Shown: positions 41,484 through 53,002 of the stretch, one piece after another | How positions within the stretch are numbered: the stretch's first letter is position 1 | Layout of the letters: each line of letters opens with the position of its first letter | Assembly (NCBI GenBank): GCA_028386065.3 | Contig: JAKUCV010003315.1 | Location: 1-64,000, forward strand | DNA: 64,000 bases | Source: Turnera subulata | Lineage: Eukaryota > Streptophyta > Magnoliopsida > Malpighiales > Passifloraceae | Direction: 5' to 3' | Notes under the pieces: model-generated | Databases searched by the model: none | What the model saw: the letters and a program-made list of their open reading frames with translations, nothing else | What the model was told of the DNA's origin: nothing | Program-made: the position numbers and the translations under genes

Positions 41484-42905
41484 GGGTTAAATAGTTTTTT
41501 TGTGTCCCTAAACTTTATTGATTTATCGATTGTTGTCCCTCAGCTTTTATTATCACTTATATTGTCCTCTAACTTGCGTTTTACCGGGACTCATTGTCCG
41601 TTTTACATACTATTGCCGGTAAGTTAATGAGAAGAAGCCATGTGTCTGTTGGGACCCATAGTCTACCATTTTGTATTTTTTCCCCAAAAATTTAGTTTCT
41701 AGTTAGATCAGATTTTATTTTTTGAAAACTGAATATTAATTTTAAATTTTGATTCTTATCCCATCCCTCAAACAGAACAAAAAAAAAAAGATCTAGCCCG
41801 TGAGGCATAATCATACTTTCCAAAAAAAAAGAAACACAAAAACACAGATCGGCCGGCGATTCTTCTCCATCACCATCCACTGCGCAATTTTGAGCCTTTG
41901 CTCCCCAAAGCCGCCACTCCCTCTAACCCCATCTCTAGATCTAATTTTCCAACCTAACTCTCTTTCGTCTTTGAACTCTCAACATAAATTTCAATCTATC
42001 AACAACCCAACAACAAATCCAAACGCAACAATCAGAAACTCGACATCAACCACTCAACACCCAACAATTGAAAGTACACGAGGAGAGGCGATTTGATTCC
42101 TAACCAGATTAATACTCGACCGGGGGTTCGAATAGCTCAATGGAGCTCGAACTGAACACCACGGTCTACACTCCTCAAGAGCTGCTCTCGGCCACTACAT
42201 CACGAACTACTAATGCTCGTCGGCGCTTCAACTTTACCTCTTCGGAGCACTGATACAAGCACAATACCACTCTGACCACTGTTCTTGCATCCACGCATGC
42301 TGCCGGCTTGGTCTCCCGCCTGTGCCGATCTAGGTGGTGCTCGGCCTGATCATCGCCTAGTCGAAGGGTGTCATGCAAGCCCTTTTCCAATTTCAAGCCG
42401 CCATGACCGTTGGTTAAAAGCTACTGTGAGAGAGCGACGGCGGCGACTTTTCTTTTTTATGTTGTGGAGAAGAGATGAGCCTAGGTTACTTCCCACAAAC
42501 AATACACGTTTTTCTTTTTCTGTAAAATGACATCGTCTTTCTGAAATAAGGGCCACTCCCAAGTAATTTTTTAAAACAATTTAATTTAATTTAAATAAGA
42601 AGGTTTTACATATTGGAAATGATGAGTGTGCAGGCCCACCTTCTCTCCTTCTTCTTTTATTACTAGAATAACCTTTTAAATTTAAAATTGGGGAAACAAA
42701 AAACCTAGGGAAAAAACAGAAAATGGGAGGATGCGGGCCCATAGACACGTGTCAACGCTGTAATTGTCGACCAGTTATAGGAGGTAAAATAGACAAGGTG
42801 ACCCGGTAAATTATAAGTTTAGGAACATAATGAGTGAAATTAAATGAAGAAGGACAACAAATATGAAATTGAAAAAGTGAAAGGACATGAAAAACTTTTT
42901 TACCG
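41484..42905. mobile_element. Nested Mutator-like element, possibly carrying a captured gene fragment
   Basis: The left end GGGTTAAATAGTTTTTTTGTG and the reverse complement of the right end (CGGTAAAAAAGTTTTTCATG) are imperfect inverted termini that stay similar for 150 bp or more (GTTGTCC, TTTACCGGG and ACCTTGTC-like blocks). An 8-bp direct repeat CCATGAAT lies at 41476-41483 and 42906-42913. The central part (about 41860-42470) has a GC-richer, leader-plus-exon look, as in Pack-MULEs, but I could not identify the source gene. Confidence 0.65.
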
Positions 42906-43575
42906 CCATGAATCTGTAATTGAACAATAGATGCTATATGCAATTCCAACAAAAATCCTAAACATTTGAACCCACAGATTGAGCATTTGGATCTGGGCTT
43001 CCAACAAAAGTACTGCATCCACTAGCGCCACCACCATCGCCAGATCGAAGGCCACGAGCAGCTCTCTCTCTCTCCCCCCTTCGCGTTTGCTAGTCGGAGC
43101 TTGGGTGGGAGCGGTGGAGTGAAGTGGTGACGACCATGTGACGATTTGTCGAGTGGGAGAGGGGGTTCAACTACTACTTCTCTTCTTTGAGTTTGGTGGG
43201 ATGGTGGAGGCGTGAGTATTGTGGCTCGATTGTTGGTGGTATTTTATTTATGGGTTTGTGATTTTGGATGCTCAACGGCGGGTAGGAGGGGCTGGGGAAG
43301 TGGTTGGTGGTGGGATGGGGGATGTGGAGGAGAGGGATGAGAGGGAAGAAGGAAAAGGTGGCTGTGTGGGTGGTCGTGACATGAAGAAGAAAGGAAGGAG
43401 TGGTGGTTGCCAAGAGGAGGAAAAAGATGAGAAAAAATCAATTGAAAATGATTATTTTGTTGGGGTGGGTTTTTATGGTTTGAGTCGGGTTTTGGGAGGG
43501 TTTCATGTGGTATCCGTTGGGTTTTGAGTAGGTTGGGTGAAAAAATCGGGTTGATAACATAAGGAGCCCACATAG

Positions 43576-43581
43576 ACACGT
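43576..43581. promoter_or_regulatory. G-box core CACGTG in the Mutator-like TIR upstream of RH36
   Basis: CACGTG lies about 325 bp before the RH36 start codon, inside the right TIR. bZIP and bHLH factors bind this motif in plants. The equivalent left-TIR position reads CACGTA, so only this copy is a full G-box. Use by RH36 is inference. Confidence 0.35.
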
Positions 43582-43903
43582 GGATCTGACTTGTCTACCG
43601 ACACGCAAAAACGGCGTCGTTTTGGTGTGAGACGACATCGTTTTGAAACACCTCCCAAACCCCAAATCCGAGCAGCCTGCCACATCAGGAGGTACCTGAC
43701 TGGGGGATCACGTTTGGCCTGCTCATGCAAAGTCGGGGTATATGTCCGGCCAAAAAATAGTCGGGGTATATAATTGGCCAACCCACTAAACATGAGGGCC
43801 AAAAAACCCAAAAACCCCTTTACAATGGGTAGGGGTAATTAGTAATTACAATTTTAAGTATAACGTCTGTGCCGCAAAAGAAATCGCGAAAAAACAAAAC
43901 GAA

Positions 43904-46900
43904 ATGGGAGAGGAAGGCGAAGAAACGGTCACCGTAGACAAAAACTTCCCTCTCTTCTTTAAACCCAAAACCCTAACCACCTCGAATACTTCCCTCCAAA
44001 CCCCAATCCCTAAACCTAATCCAAATCCCCCTAAGCAACGCAAATCCGAGCCAGAAACCGAAGTACAACCCGAAAAACCTGCGAATTCGTTCTCGGAGCT
44101 GGGCCTGTCGGAATGGGCGGTGGGGACGTGCAAGGAGCTGGGGATGAAGCGGCCCACGGCGGTGCAGGCCCACTGCATCCCGGCGATCCTCGCCGGCCGT
44201 GACGTGGTGGGCCTGGCACAGACCGGCAGCGGCAAGACGGCGGCCTTCGCTCTCCCCATCCTGCAGCGGCTGGCGGAGGACCCCTACGGGGTGCTGGCCC
44301 TGGTGGTCACCCCCACCAGAGAACTGGCGTACCAGCTGGCGGAGCAGTTCCGGGCGCTGGGGTCGTGCCTCCACCTGCGGTGCGCTGTGGTGGTTGGGGG
44401 TATGGATATGCTCACCCAGGCCAACACCCTCATGGGTAGGCCCCACATCGTGATTGCCACCCCGGGAAGAATCAAGGTCTTGATCGAGGACAATCCAGAT
44501 ATTCCCTCCGTCTTCTCAAAAACCAAGGTAGTAGTAATGATAATTTTTTTTCACTCTCGAGAAGTTTACATGTTCTTTTTTTTCTCTGGGTTTTCTGTTT
44601 AAAGTGCTTTCAAATTGTTTCAGTTCCTTGTCCTGGACGAGGCTGATCGGGTTTTGGATGTTGGGTTTCAAGAGGAACTAAGGGTGGTGTTCCAGTGCTT
44701 ACCTAAAACTAGACAAACGCTCTTGTTTTCAGCTACAATGACCCCTGAATTGCGCGCCTTGCTTCAGCTCTCTGCAAATAAGCCTTACTTCTATGAGGCC
44801 TATCAAGGTTTCCAAACCGTCGAGACTCTTAAGCAGCAGTTTGTTTTGGTGTCGAAGAATGTCAAGGAAGTATATCTGGTGCACATTTTGTCCAAGTTGG
44901 AAGATATGGGTATCCGGTCTGCTATAATATTCGTCTCCACGTGCAGGTATAAAATTACTTCAATTGTCACCGTTATGGCCCTGATATTTGTGGTCTTCCT
45001 CTTCTTATAGATCTTAGTTGCGTCTTGGGTGTGAGTTTCAAACTGAACCCGCTATCTAATGGTCAACTGCTTTTGCTGGCGTAATTTTAACTGCCAAAGT
45101 GTGATTAGGAGTGACTTATATACGATCATATTCTGAAACCTTCTTATATCTATTTAACTATGCAATGTGGGTGCAGAACTTGTCATTTCTTGAGTTTATT
45201 ACTGGAAGAGCTCGATGAAGAACCTGCAGCACTACATTCATTCAAGTCTCAGTCTCTAAGACTTTCTGCGTTGCATCGATTCAAATCTGGAAGGGCTTCT
45301 ATATTGATTGCTACGGATGTTGCCAGTCGTGGTTTGGATATTCCTACTGTTGATCTTGTTATCAACTATGACATCCCAAGGTTATTCTTCTTAGAAACCT
45401 TCATTCTTTGTTGCTTACTGGAGATTTTTTGTGAAATTTATATCATCTGTCTTTCGTTGCAGGTTCCCTACAGATTATGTCCATCGAGTAGGTCGTACTG
45501 CAAGAGCAGGCAGAGGAGGTCTGGCTTTAAGTTTTGTTACCGAGGTAAGTAGTAACAGACTTGCTGTGTGTTGTAATAGCGACATTTTGTACCTGCACCA
45601 TAAAACTCCCAATAGGAAAACTTTCTTCGAAAAATTGTTTCAAAGGATAATTTCCCAGTACTTCTGGGCTGGAAAATATTGGCTGCCTGTCTTAAATATG
45701 TAACAGCTTGCACTTCTAATGAAAAAAGGACTGTTAGTTCTGTACTTTTTGCCTTTTTCATGTGGTTATACTTTCTGGGAGAAAAAAATCCTATCTAGTT
45801 ATGCAAGTGATTCCTTTATTATTCTTGTTGTCACATTGGAATGTTTGATCATTTTGATTTCGTTTCTATCTGATTTATAACCATGCTTTAATATTAGAAA
45901 CTGAATGCAGAAACCAATGCAGAGAATTTTCTTTTTTTTTTTTTTCCTTGTACTTATTGTTGAGTTACATCTTTGGTCAAGTTACAGGGTTTTCATATTC
46001 TTGCGTAATATGTAACAGCTTGCACTTCTAATGAAAAAAGGACTGTTAGTTCTGTACTTTTTGCCTTTTTCATGTCGTTATACTTTCTGGGAGAAAAAAC
46101 TCCTATCTAGTTATGCAAGTGATTCCTTTATTATTCTTGTTGTCACATTGGAATGTTTGATCATTTTGATTTCGTTTCTATCTGATTTATAACCATGCTT
46201 TAATATTAGAAACTGAATGCAGAAACCAATGCAGAGAATTTTCTTTTTTTTTTTTTTCCTTGTACTTATTGTTGAGTTACATCTTTGGTCAAGTTACAGG
46301 GTTTTCATATTCTTGCGTCATATTTGTTTGATATTGTCTTCAGCTGGAGGGATTGGGAATGATTTAACATCTCATACACACTCTCATTTTGAACCGTTTT
46401 ATCTTTGACGTTGTACCTGAGTTCCCAGACCACTGACTGAAGTTTGAATTTGTAATTTGAGTAGCTTGACCAGCATAGCCAACTTCCATGATGAAAATGC
46501 TTATGTGAAAGGCTGTTAGACACTATATTTTGCAATGAAATTAAATTTTTTCTCTCTTTGTTATTCCATGCTTGTTCTCTATGTTGTCATTAGAAGTTTT
46601 TGATTAATCTTGTGACATGAAATTGGCAGAATGACATAAAGCTGATCAAGAAAATAGAAAAAGAGGTTCTTGAAAAACAATTGGAGGAATTTGAATGTCA
46701 AGAAAAGGATGTTCTTTCTGATATTACAAAGGTAATTTGTCTCTAGGTGCTTTTGATTTTCATGGATCTGAGTATCTGGGTTTATTTGTTGTGTGTGGTT
46801 CTGTGGATGGTGACCTCTGTCCCTCTCTCCCTCTTTGTTCCTGTTCCTGGTGATCCTGTGCACGGATTTATTTCTTGTTCTCCTTTAATTGTTTGAAGAA

Positions 46901-47573
46901 ATTCAATGTCTAAGAGTTAGCCTTTTGTTATACTGATTGATACTTTATTGAATCATAAACGATTAAGAGTTAGCCTTTAAGTAAGTTGAAGAGGTTTATA
47001 ATCTAGCTTGCTAAATAGGAGTTGGTTGTACTGTTCAAGATAAGTTTCGAATGGCACTCTGTTAGGAATGACATTGTTATGGCATTTTGTCTGTCCTGGC
47101 TTTCCTAAAACATTTATTAACTATTTGTGAAAGACCGTTCAAAGCTGTCTTTGTATCTATCATATCATATGGCCCTGAGATCCAGCAGGTGTTTGGCCCC
47201 GCTGGTTCCCCAGCTGTGGTCGTTTCATTGCTTTCGACGGTCACGTGGTGTTATAATGGAGTATGATAAAAGATATCTAAGTGCCTCTGTCTGTTGAACT
47301 TTGGGGGAAATGGGAGTGGAGTAAATGAAGGAAATATTCAATGTTTGTAGCTCAGGAAGTAGTGTTCCACAATACAGCTTGCTTACACACTCTTGCATGA
47401 CAACTTTGCAGATTTACAAGGCTAAACGTGTAGCTAAAATGAAGATGATGGATGAGGGCTTTGACGAGCAAGAAAAAGAACGGAAGAAACAAAAACTGAA
47501 AACGCTGGCGGAGAAGGGACTCTTGAAGGAACAAAGTAAAAAAAAGAGAAAGAGGGACAAGTCCGTGAGGTAG
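43904..47573 (+). CDS. RH36: DEAD-box ATP-dependent RNA helicase 36 (Dbp8/DDX49 type), 498 aa, six exons
   Basis: This helicase family acts in nucleolar 18S rRNA processing and small-subunit assembly. Exons: 43904-44527, 44624-44946, 45177-45380, 45463-45544, 46630-46731 and 47412-47573, all in phase. Motifs, in order: a Q-motif region (FSELGLSEW...RPTAVQ, residues 63-88), motif I AQTGSGKT (105-112), PTRELA (137-142), TPGR (186-189), DEAD (213-216), SAT (244-246), [14 protein letters not shown] (about 363-370) and [11 protein letters not shown] (391-401). The Lys-rich C-terminus ([11 protein letters not shown]) fits a nucleolar protein. The N-terminal 60 residues are low-complexity. The gene's own upstream DNA is only 86 bp before a Mutator-like element begins. 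Intron 4 contains a 312-bp tandem duplication. Confidence 0.95.
45695..46318 (+). repeat. Tandem duplication of a 312-bp unit in intron 4 of RH36
   Basis: Units 45695-46006 and 46007-46318 are almost identical. I see a few differences (for example CATGTGG/CATGTCG and AAAAATCC/AAAACTCC). Both contain the long T run TTTTTTTTTTTTTCC. The duplication does not touch an exon. Confidence 0.92.
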
Positions 47574-49230
47574 TTTGTTTTTCTCCTATAATGCTAACGT
47601 CTTTCAATCCCACAGCGTTCTCCCTCTCCTTTTCTTCCCAATTTATTGTTTGTATACTTTTCGCTGAATTCAAATACTATTAGTTCAACAAAAACAAGAA
47701 AATTCGATTATTCAAATAGTGAAATACAAAGACGAAAAGTTGATTTAAATTAGTGCATTCATCTGTACTCTGTATCAAGCATGCCTAATTCTTCTATACG
47801 TCGAGTTCAGGGGAAAAAAAACATATCTTATACGCCCCTTTGATTAGAATTAACTAACAAAATTTAGGACTTTTGTCCCACGCATGCCTAATGATGTTGA
47901 TTCTCCCGGTCCAGCTATGGAAAACATGCCAATTCTGTGATGTTTGAAAAGTAGGGGCTGAATTCATTACTATTTTTTTTTTGATAATACTATTTTGTAT
48001 TTTTAGTTACAATCAATCAATTAATTAGTTATATTCACTGTTACAATTATTTTAGATGGGACAACCAGACAACGACCTTTTAAAGTTTAAACTCTGAGAA
48101 GAAGCTTTTACTTTCTAGCAACATAATATCATCCTGGAAAATCAGTAAAGGACATTATTATGAGACGAGGGGAAACAATGATGCCTCAATAGAAAGGTGT
48201 GGGTATGTTGGTACGAATGATTATCAGGCAAAAGAATCCATTTCAGATATGGCCGAAACATGAACTGCAAGATTAGAAAGATGTAAAAGCGTTATAAAAA
48301 TTGGTAAGATGTGAAGTTACAAAGACTTGTATAAAATTATTTATATACGTGAATAGAAGAAGAGGGTGGAGGCATGATGTTTCGTTAGTAGTTAAGTGCC
48401 AGTCACCAAAGTTACACTTCCCATTCTGGTGTAGAATGGACTCGAAAAATAACCACTTTGATTCTTACCGCGGTCGATCAATGACTACTGACTTTCTACC
48501 GATGACCTTTTTTTAATTCAAAGTACCCAAACAAAAGGTCCCTTTTCCTGTTTAAGAAAAGTCAAGATCGATCGTGTTAGGTACATGATTAGCCGTTGTA
48601 GATGTGCATCTCACCTTTAATTATATTTTGTTATATCTTGCTTTTTAAACAAATCAATTATTAGTCCTTTAGGCGTAGCACACGACTTGGAAAAAATAAT
48701 TTAGTAATTTAACAAAGGAAAATGAAAATGAAAAGAAGCAAGCTGTGTTTGCGTCCTCCTATACTGTTGTACAAGCTAAGAGGGTGATCTCATGTTGGAT
48801 GGATATGATTTGGAATTAGGATGATTTGATTCCCCGAATCCCATCATCAACCGGTGCACACGAATTGTGTGCGAGCTTAAGATTGTTTTCAACGGCTGAT
48901 AAGCTGACCCACGCAGATATGCTGCCGTTTTGGCCCTTAAAAAAAAAAGAAGAAAACATTAAAATAATTTACCCCCCAGCCCCCACCATGAAAAATATCT
49001 GTCACGTTCTCTCCCTCACATGATCCCTCCCCCACCCACCAAGTGTGCGCATCCATTCCAACGTGACAAAACGCCAGCGAATCCCCAAATGGGATCTGTT
49101 TTCGATATCTTCATTTCCTTTGTTTTGTTGTCTTTTGAAATTAATTAAACTGTTCTTTCTTTAAAGAGCAGATTACCAAGATATATTAGCACTAATCGTG
49201 TTTTCTTTTTTAAAATGGAAAAAAACAATT
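47574..49230. other. Intergenic region between RH36 and DWF1
   Basis: No gene is supported. The left part is the RH36 3' flank; the right part holds the DWF1 promoter. Short AT-rich runs occur, with no recognisable element. Confidence 0.55.
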
Positions 49231-49361
49231 GCTTATCTGTCCATCACAGTCACTCACTCTCTTCGCCTACTCCCTTCCCTCACTCACTCACTCTATAATT
49301 ATCGCTCCTCCTCCTCAACCTTACACTTCGGGCCTCTCCTCCTTTTCTTTCTCCTTTTCAG

Positions 49362-50859
49362 GTACTCCTCTTTTCTCCTGTTTTTCTCCCTCCTCTCCAC
49401 TCCAAAAGCTGCTGCTTCTGGTCTTCATTGCCTCCTTTTTTTTTTCTCTTTTGACCTTTTTTGTTAACCGCTTCTAGATTGATCCCTAGTTTTTCCTCTC
49501 CGGCTATGGTGTACCTTTATAGTAACTTAAAAAAATGAAAACGGAACAAACTAAGACTGGAAAAGCGAGAAAGCGAGAGGAATATACGGTTGGTGGAGTA
49601 GTCAGTCTCTGGAGTTTTCTCTTCAGTGACTCTTTGTTTGACTGTGAAATGTGTAGTACTGTAGTGTAGTGGGGAGTATTTTTAAGTCTCGAGTTATTAC
49701 GTCACGGTCTGCAATTCCTACGGTCCTGATTTGATGAAAAAAGGAGTAGGATTGGTGGTGGTTGTTTGGCAGATCTGATCAACGTCTTGAAATTATTTGA
49801 ATGTCGTTTTTCGTTTCTATCTTTGGCTCTTCCGTTCCGGATCTCTCATCAACCTACCGTGAATTGTTTCATGTGTAGTCCATTCTGGTCGAGATCTTGT
49901 AGATGTTGATGTTTTTGACTTGTTTTTACCGTTTTTTAGCTTTCCTTTTTTAGTTCTTGTGCTATCTATGTGTACATCCCAGCAGATTACGTCTCGTTCG
50001 AGATATATTTACATTTTTTTGGTTGTGACTTACTTGCATGCAAGAGTTTCGTAAAATCGTTTTCACTTTTCTGCATTATATGTTTTATAGTGGAAGTGCT
50101 CATCCTCAGTGTAGATCTAGTAGGTAGACTAACCACCAAAAGATTGTGACATAAATATACTGCATTTAATGTTTGGTTACCACTACATTACTACTTACAC
50201 TTGTGTGAACCAGCACAATCTTTAGCATCTAGACTGGTGAGTCTCATTTGTTTCGTGAAGATCCGTTCTTTGCCTGTAAATGTAGTGTTTGCCTTTTGTA
50301 ATTATGGAAATTTTCATGTTCTTTTCTTAAGGTATAGGGAACTAGATATACTACTTTGTTTGGTAATCATTGTTAATATAACGGTAATGCAAGGTTTGTG
50401 GTGGCATCTGGTGCTTTTATGCCTGCTGGATATTTGTTCTGTCTTTTTTGGTAGGTATGATTTTGGACCTTTTTTGCATGGGGAACTGGGTTACTAGCAG
50501 TGTCTGCCATTTCTTTGGTGTTATGATGTGAAGCTGATAGATTAAAAATGTTAATGTTTTTCTTATTCTGCTGTATATTCTGGCTTTAACTTGTTCATTG
50601 ATCTTGAAAGTTGATGTGTTTTCTGTTCCGGCACTGATTCTTTGTCTAAATTCTGCTGACTGTAAGGTTCATTCAAACCTTGGTCCCTTGCGTTACTATC
50701 TTGCTTTATCATGTACAATCACTTGGTTTTACAAACTTTAGGATCAGTGGGGTGTATTTGTTTTCTTAGAAGTACTATTCTTTGAAGCTCAGGAGCTGAA
50801 TCTTAAGCCTCTTTTTTCTACATGTCTAAATTCTCTTGCTTTTCTTTTTTTTTTCCCAG
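49362..50859 (+). other. Probable 5'-leader intron of DWF1
   Basis: A pyrimidine-rich leader (about 49240-49361, many CTCACT and CTCCTC) ends at TTTTCAG|GTACTC. The acceptor TTTTTTCCCAG ends at 50859, 26 bp before the ATG. The 1.5-kb T-rich interval between them has no coding frame. The donor choice is tentative, since other GT sites lie nearby. Confidence 0.5.
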
Positions 50860-50885
50860 TGAGCGGTCATCTTGACTTGATCACA

Positions 50886-53002
50886 ATGTCTGATCTCGAG
50901 GCTCCACTGCGGCCGAAGAGGAAGAAGATCTGGGTAGACTACTTTGTCCAGTTCCGGTGGATCATTGTGATTTTTGTTGTCCTCCCAATTTCCTTCACCC
51001 TTTACTTCCTCACATATCTTGGGGATGTCAGATCAGAGATGAAATCCTATAAACAGAGGCAGAAGGAGCATGACGAAAATGTTAAGAAAGTAATCAAGCG
51101 GCTCAAAGAGAGGAATCCTAAAAAGGATGGCCTTGTCTGCACTGCACGCAAGCCTTGGATTGCTGTGGGAATGCGGAATGTTGATTATAAGCGGGCTAGG
51201 CATTTTGAAGTTGACCTGTCTGCCTTCCGCAATATCCTTGAAATTGACCAAGAAAGAATGATTGCTAGATGTGAGCCACTTGTCAACATGGGACAAATCT
51301 CAAGGGCAACTGTCCCATTGAATCTTGCCCTTGCAGTGGTTGCTGAACTTGATGATCTGACTGTTGGGGGGCTTATTAATGGATATGGAATCGAAGGAAG
51401 CTCTCACATCTATGGCTTGTTCTCTGACACTGTTGTGGCTTATGAGATTGTCCTTGCTGATGGCCAGCTTGTTAGAGCTACCAAGGACAATGAGTATTCT
51501 GATCTCTTTTATGCCATCCCTTGGTCTCAGGGAACACTTGGGCTTCTAGTCTCTGCTGAGATTAAGCTAATTCCTGTCAAGGAATACATGAAGCTGACTT
51601 ACAAACCTGTGGAGGGCAATCTACAAGACCTTGCACAGGCCTATGTGGACTCTTTTGCACCTAGAGATGGTGATCAGGATAACATGGAGAAGGTTCCAGA
51701 CTTTGTCGAAGGTATGGTCTACAATGCTACCCAAGGAGTGATGATGACTGGGAGGTATGCATCAAAAGAGGAAGCCAAGAAGAAAGGTAATAAGATCAAT
51801 AACGTCGGTTGGTGGTTTAAGCCCTGGTTCTACCAGCATGCACAGACGGCCCTGAAGCGAGGCGAGTTTGTGGAGTACATTCCAACCAGGGAATATTACC
51901 ACAGGCACACGAGGTGTCTATACTGGGAAGGGAAGCTTATTCTTCCATTTGCAGATCAATGGTGGTTTAGGTTTCTTTTGGGTTGGATGATGCCTCCAAA
52001 GGTTTCTTTGCTCAAAGCAACTCAAGGTGAAGCAATCAGAAACTATTACCATGAGATGCATGTCATCCAGGACATGCTTGTTCCTCTTTACAAGGTTGGA
52101 GATGCTCTTGAATGGGTCCACCGTGAGATGGAGGTATAGTTGTTCTACCCTATTCTCATTTCCTTCTTTGGTTATCATATGGTTCTATAGGGTGTTACCT
52201 CTTATTATCTTATGACCTTCAGGAAATATCTGCTCCTAAAATATTGAAATCGGAAAAAAAACAAGAAATATAATTGGTATTGGAATCCCGTGTAAATTTA
52301 TCTGTTATGGTTAAAAGGAATGGAGGAAAGAGTTGAGACAGCATGTCCGAATCAGTATTTTCTTTGTAGAATCAGTATTTTCTTTGTAGAATGCTCGTGT
52401 TTGTATTGGTCCTGCGGCGAAAGGCTTTGTGCAGTTATTATTGCAGGCTGCGTGCATTTAGATGCTATTTCGCATGTTTTTAACCCCCTGCAGGTGTAAC
52501 AATGCTTCCATGACCATTGTGGATCAGGAATTGAATATGACTATTGTTGATTTTGCAGGTGTACCCAATTTGGTTGTGTCCTCACAGATTGTACAAGCTC
52601 CCGGTCAAAACTATGGTGTATCCTGAGCCAGGATTCGAGCATCAGCACAGACAGGGAGATACTTACTATGCCCAGATGTATACCGATGTTGGGGTCTATT
52701 ATGCTCCGGGGCCTGTCTTGAGGGGTGAGGTGTTTGATGGTGCAGAGGCAGTTCGTAGAATGGAGGAGTGGTTAATCGAAAACCATGGCTTCCAGCCACA
52801 ATACGCGGTGTCTGAGCTGAGTGAAAAGAATTTCTGGAGAATGTTTGACGCTGGGCTCTACGAGCATGCCAGGAAGAAATATGGAGCTGTTGGAACTTTC
52901 ATGAGTGTGTACTACAAAAGCAAGAAAGGGAGGAAGACTGAGAAAGAGGTGCAGGAAGCCGAACAAGCTCACCTTGAGACTGCTTATGCAGAGGCTGATT
53001 AA
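50886..53002 (+). CDS. DWF1: Delta24-sterol reductase DIMINUTO/DWARF1, 563 aa, two coding exons
   Basis: The enzyme isomerises and reduces the side chain of 24-methylenecholesterol to campesterol, the brassinosteroid precursor, using FAD, in the ER membrane. Coding exons: 50886-52133 and 52559-53002. The protein starts MSDLEAPLRPKRKKIWVDYF. A single membrane segment (IIVIFVVLPISFTLYFL) spans about residues 25-41, followed by a charged segment and an FAD-binding type 4 domain (PLVNMGQISR, LTVGGLINGYGIEGSSH, SQGTLGLLVSAEIKLIPV). The C-terminal part includes YYAPGPVLRG and a basic segment (RKKYG...YYKSKKGRKTEKE), in the region where the Arabidopsis enzyme binds calmodulin. The length matches the family (561 aa in Arabidopsis). 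The ATG at 50886 was chosen because the leader frame before it has no ATG and the family begins MSDLE. Confidence 0.97.
52349..52388 (+). repeat. 20-bp tandem duplication in the DWF1 intron
   Basis: Two adjacent perfect copies of GAATCAGTATTTTCTTTGTA lie in the intron between the two coding exons, away from the splice sites. Confidence 0.9.

Larger units (their letters stand above)
40567..43817. mobile_element. Mutator-like element with TIRs of about 340 bp, ending 86 bp before RH36
   Basis: Long inverted termini begin GGGTTTTTGG on the left and end CCAAAAACCC on the right, and stay alignable for about 340 bp. Both contain GGCCAATTATATACC, the AACGTGATCCC block and palindromes of the AAAACGACGTCGTTTT type. 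The flanks carry a 10-bp repeat CTTTACAATG (40557-40566 and 43818-43827); the true duplication is probably 9-10 bp, as for the Mutator superfamily. No MURA transposase is visible. The interior holds a trinucleotide array and a second nested element. Confidence 0.85.

Noticed and set aside
43973..44446. 157-aa minus-strand reading frame
   Set aside because: It is antisense to the GC-rich first exon of RH36.
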